DNA of 8,140 nt from JAHJDR01 sp964609965 (GTDB taxonomy: Bacteria; UBA10199; JADGCS01): NCBI GenBank assembly GCA_964609965.1, contig CAZSTS010000038.1:1-8140 (forward strand), given 5' to 3'. Position numbers and translations under genes: made by a program. Position 1 is the first letter of the stretch, and the number at the start of each line of letters is the position of its first letter. The notes beneath the pieces are model-generated. The model was given only the letters and a program-made list of their open reading frames with translations, had not been told where the DNA came from and ran no database searches. This document shows positions 7,801 to 8,140 of this stretch, piece after piece.

Positions 7801-7870
7801 CTTGAAAGTCTTGATCAGACCAATCTTCATATTCAGCTCTAGAGGGCAGGTTTGATATATTAAATGTCAT
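1859..7870 (-). CDS. Giant 2003-residue multidomain protein with C-terminal methyltransferase-like domain
   Basis: I do not recognise this as a named family. Residues 1-670 look almost entirely helical, with TPR/HEAT-like stretches (for example AKDLYQQENFEEAQAMLG near 554). Residues 680-745 are strongly hydrophobic and Gly/Ala-rich (LFSVAGPAGAAAGTYLGGAA), followed by further Gly-rich hydrophobic sequence to about 850, suggesting membrane insertion or association. Residues 900-955 and 1470-1552 are likely coiled coil. Residues 1205-1740 are largely low-complexity (Pro, Arg, Glu, Ser). The C-terminal part (about 1760-1975) has the strand order of a class I SAM-methyltransferase: WIHLGSFGE (1780-1788, a degenerate motif I), RMIAVDRKP (acidic residue Asp1821), LEFVRGEARNLGEIL, AVIIDSF, then GVDLVVAYGD. 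There is no N-terminal signal peptide and only seven Cys. The frame is uninterrupted, arguing for selection. The start ATG at 7870 follows CCGATAATA and lies about 44 nt downstream of a likely transcription start. The operon continues into the small exported-protein gene. Confidence 0.8.
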   Translation of the reverse strand: MTFNISNLPSRAEYEDWSDQDFQDWLATADSETQSAFAGYFEKPDDYLFLEVLSESHSMSVDFGLANYNVHGSAAHYTDQLLTPQNKPTTTQNILDGLIEGNKTPENLGQTAQEILLQSTAKEIADRIPELFYRDSGFTESLFVEMTTQEPIRSIQILLALLEDEHGTLIAGNLSYRISQEDPNLFISLTDRIEEIDAGAYEKIALAVQIRTQQDDRDYKRSLATGEFQIINTPRANFAEEWLRVERIASHRIDDDNTYIFQTRDIIDYIQAPRNKSLLEWAYSLQSHESPTQARERSFEVAASITRELMLSGPTNFCYTQYQNAASLLDNVAQENYCIAAAILGKMSLIDSGTAVKLLETWADLCQDPGVLRLVAKHSKIIIGDQAFFENLYNHLDPTTQAMIMPMQEVSVHTSEQDLATAQLRNMAGQVSAEETELLKVVDIERSQARLTAYLDVIPNKVREEHRAHETRLQEIFAELASGDAYGQDITRLQEEGQTLMLNYSIESMRSNKFDSMTELRALANSGDYSEDTQKMLRSYIPSMDFCFDYFDQAKDLYQQENFEEAQAMLGLGASSLGVMQQLVEATVFLDLAEQFKDVSPEATVAHQQILAARPQLANAYNQLMRAAQGNSDNQTLEAVLTKSQQVYTTAIGSLKQGPDGVIKSVGWNHILTAKAQSDFAWKAATFTATTALMVALFSVAGPAGAAAGTYLGGAAFGVGTVGASISGAIIGLGVESLLFLSGERIIHSGTVIAEAGLRGRSMTTAMTTARQQMAFQSAGEFGWAYAETFVSLGVLKSFTGASRVAMQRGLIPQNAVGHGIAFASEVMGMSAGGLTVQTLQYGVGHDAYIMRNGEPVKVKCLNDILSAENLGATIQGSFSTAVTYRVGSFLAKPVTQRLTRSIQSSQATRELNIFEKQRASLVEQMKQTTDVGERIGLERKLAAREASLYERLLPHLSGTDKDTVGAAWAKARSIEDVLARAERGLDAVSLRLDPDKAPALLIGEHAFEMTAEPRGDMYVFTRDGKPVAVHKDALQNMASIAQQGMVQGGEIPYYAVETTQGGQPTVRRIVTPEAGRTVIVSGGPKTATMAKAIAQYQNGDISRGNVERAIQDCFDGRATPEVIENLVNAEALTGADVAFIMPRFTRRAQASTSSGENLRSAHNHVTVGVEASSTDRASVTEGQHGLVTGWDMARNVFTFSWFAGEGQRQAAVPAFAQPQTATGGRSRAAERETTEKIPRRTDRHFAQESTPVDSDVARTDYHAALEANRESRQNTIPEVAEIPSLQTFNDVVIFIQRVDAWLERFSDPTQHDAKFIGETGRRIDDLYTNHQLTKYECDQLNELLYQLSLGEDVVLRSHDNRGRYDEIPVDIGPGTLRDIPLTPDSSFDAPATSADVTIPVPSRKAKATPAPEAPRESSHTVESTRNLSELEARVEEQAHDNIESEADINLEATDLYLPNERPQGRGRSVSQTRSELRTRLYDYVDQITALGEGNPDLLEANRELRLSMRELRSDLHEYNDSREEGMAELEAKFDVVEERLDADYLRLAEAEFSPEEKTAPLARATLPYDGLRRAPLRVIEPVPAGAQAVIDGINLSITSDNLQSEVPAQLTNTLASNPRPETEVFEPITKSPELRAFNEEHHGPQERNVSAIGRWTRRRFRFTPFGDQKNAERTQPEGFLSFSQPKIINSPKEPRETNDDGIRIISAGESTRGPRRPQAARRERPVFRTEQRFPAITDPQGLSDYEAGVGFPPLNYRTGGEGVIVDINGRFQETGHGVWIHLGSFGEAQAEYAQTRARWATLPNRKSDAPNPAVRMIAVDRKPRPAQETDNVPEPYSLEFVRGEARNLGEILPADVDWANAVIIDSFAAVAYGNPAREIAGILNSIPRGVDLVVAYGDTRVRLEGGNIVTLDKWLEGIDGLEVVSSNTEQIRGRAFRGTEFWDEWNPEVPLHTRDKYNDRHFLRFTVRRTGDEVVFPELKLAEVLDTGFDVPKPRLFEVVSD
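1946..2593 (-). other. C-terminal Rossmann/methyltransferase-like domain of the giant protein
   Basis: This stretch encodes residues of about 1760-1975. It alternates predicted strands and helices in the order typical of class I methyltransferases. An acidic residue sits at the end of the second strand (IAVD), GEARNL resembles the G-D/E-A-x-N-L loop that holds the adenine ring, and a hydrophobic strand carries Asp (VIIDSF). A final LVVAYGD strand follows a PRG turn. The first Gly-rich loop is weak (HLGSFGE rather than D-G-x-G-x-G), so SAM binding may be altered or lost. The assignment is by eye only. Confidence 0.45.
5636..5833 (-). other. Gly/Ala-rich hydrophobic segment of the giant protein
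   Basis: Encodes residues 680-745. Two or three hydrophobic stretches alternate with Gly-rich turns (AGPAGAAAGTYLGG, then VGASISGAIIGLGVESLLFL). There are almost no charges across about 60 residues in an otherwise very charged protein. Such blocks occur in large toxins and effectors as membrane-inserting or translocation segments, and also in membrane-anchored scaffolds. Which applies here is not shown. Confidence 0.5.
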
Positions 7871-7882
7871 AGTTTCTATATA

Positions 7883-7891
7883 TATTATCGG
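7883..7891 (-). promoter_or_regulatory. Conserved CCGATAATA leader element before the giant gene
   Basis: Nine bases identical to the element at 1377-1385 before the metallopeptidase-like gene. It ends 12 nt before the ATG here and 8 nt before the ATG there. GATAAT resembles a -10 hexamer but is very close to the start codon. It could be a -10 for leaderless transcription or a translation-control element in the 5' leader. Confidence 0.35.
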
Positions 7892-7920
7892 CTGGCTGGA
7901 TATGATAAGTGCCTGTAATG

Positions 7921-7949
7921 ATTAAAAATGGACACAAATGTGTCCTCAA
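7921..7949 (-). promoter_or_regulatory. Candidate sigma-70-type promoter of the giant-gene operon
   Basis: Read on the minus strand, TTGAGG (7944-7949; four of six matches to TTGACA) is separated by exactly 17 bp from TTTAAT (7921-7926; five of six matches to TATAAT). A start about 7 nt further on would give a leader of about 44 nt before the ATG at 7870. A perfect dyad fills most of the spacer, which suggests control by a repressor. Confidence 0.5.
7930..7945. promoter_or_regulatory. Operator-like dyad within the promoter spacer
   Basis: GGACACA (7930-7936), AA, TGTGTCC (7939-7945) is a perfect 7-bp inverted repeat. It lies between the proposed -35 and -10 elements and overlaps two bases of the -35. 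A protein bound here would block RNA polymerase, which is the usual arrangement for autogenous or local repressors. No regulator gene is in the window. Confidence 0.45.
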
Positions 7950-7998
7950 ATATTGCATAGTTAGGGCGGTGAATGGTGCATTTTTACTTATTCTGAGC

Positions 7999-8056
7999 GT
8001 CCTGACATGAGCCTTGTCGAAGGTGTCGAAGGATTTATCCTGAGCCTGTAGAAGGA
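7999..8056. repeat. Cluster of TCCTGAGC...GAAGGA interspersed repeats
   Basis: TCCTGAGCCTGTAGAAGGA (8038-8056) is a close variant of the imperfect palindrome TCCTGAGCTTGTCGAAGGA, a short repeat seen between genes in many bacterial genomes. A second, scrambled copy lies at 7999-8033 (CCTGACATGAGCCTTGTCGAAGG), with a tandem GTCGAAGG at 8016-8023 and 8025-8032. Both lie upstream of the giant-gene promoter and are non-coding as far as I can see. Confidence 0.6.
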
Positions 8057-8100
8057 CTAGGGCATGTGATTGGGCATAGTGATGGATAAAATGACGTCCT

Positions 8101-8128
8101 CCCCGGACTGCGCTACGCTGGTCCGGGG
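8101..8128. repeat. Strong GC-rich palindrome (REP-like or terminator stem)
   Basis: CCCCGGAC (8101-8108) pairs perfectly with GTCCGGGG (8121-8128), and inside it GCG pairs with CGC around CTA. It is far more GC-rich than its surroundings. It is followed on the plus strand by TTTCCC, so it may also serve as a terminator for a gene beyond the right edge, although the T-run is short. Its form resembles repetitive extragenic palindromes. Confidence 0.55.
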
Positions 8129-8140
8129 TTTCCCTGGGTC

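Noticed and set aside
7890..7915. Sigma-54 promoter (GGCAC...) upstream of the giant gene
   Set aside because: GGCAC is present on the minus strand, but no TTGC-type -12 element lies at the required spacing.
7871..8140. tRNA, CRISPR array or small gene in the right-hand intergenic region
   Set aside because: No cloverleaf, no regularly spaced repeats and no open frame with a start signal could be made out. Only promoter-like elements and short palindromic repeats are visible.

Overview
This is an 8.1-kb, moderately AT-rich window. Three complete genes lie on the minus strand, and the tail of a fourth gene enters on the plus strand at the left edge. The organism looks like a Gram-negative bacterium using the standard code: TGA is used as a stop, one small protein has a Sec-type signal peptide, and the intergenic DNA carries short interspersed repeats of the TCCTGAGC...GAAGGA type. 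The genus cannot be fixed from sequence alone. The size of the main protein and the lack of strong Shine-Dalgarno sites would suit a predatory, environmental or host-associated lineage, but that is inference.

Layout, left to right. Positions 1-284 (+) hold the C-terminal end of a chloramphenicol-acetyltransferase-family protein. Its stop codon lies in a short hairpin-forming stretch (281-303), which also overlaps a decayed copy of part of the small gene found further right. Positions 349-1368 (-) encode a 339-residue protein with an HEGAH (HExxH) metallopeptidase motif, convergent with the acetyltransferase. Positions 1369-1503 are intergenic and carry a perfect GTGTCC/GGACAC dyad 55 nt upstream of the metallopeptidase-like gene. 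Positions 1504-1851 (-) encode a small, lysine-rich protein that appears to be exported. It starts 7 nt after the stop of a 2003-residue protein (1859-7870, -), so the two probably form an operon. Positions 7871-8140 hold a plausible promoter with an operator-like dyad in its spacer, then a cluster of interspersed repeats and a strong palindrome.

The giant protein dominates the window. It appears to consist of a helical N-terminal region (about 1-670), a Gly/Ala-rich hydrophobic core (about 680-850), a coiled-coil and mixed region (about 900-1200), a long low-complexity and coiled-coil linker (about 1205-1740), and a C-terminal Rossmann-like domain resembling a class I methyltransferase (about 1760-1975). 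I do not recognise the protein as a named family.

The strongest structural observation is that the two minus-strand transcription units look like variants of one cassette. Both begin Met-Thr-Phe. Both have CCGATAATA 8-12 nt before the start codon, CATATCCA further up, and a GGACAC-type dyad 55-59 nt upstream. Both are followed by Pro-Ile-Asn-Trp-Trp-Leu coding sequence, intact after the giant gene and degenerate after the metallopeptidase-like gene. This suggests a repeated locus type in which a variable large protein is paired with a small exported partner. Its function cannot be read from the sequence.
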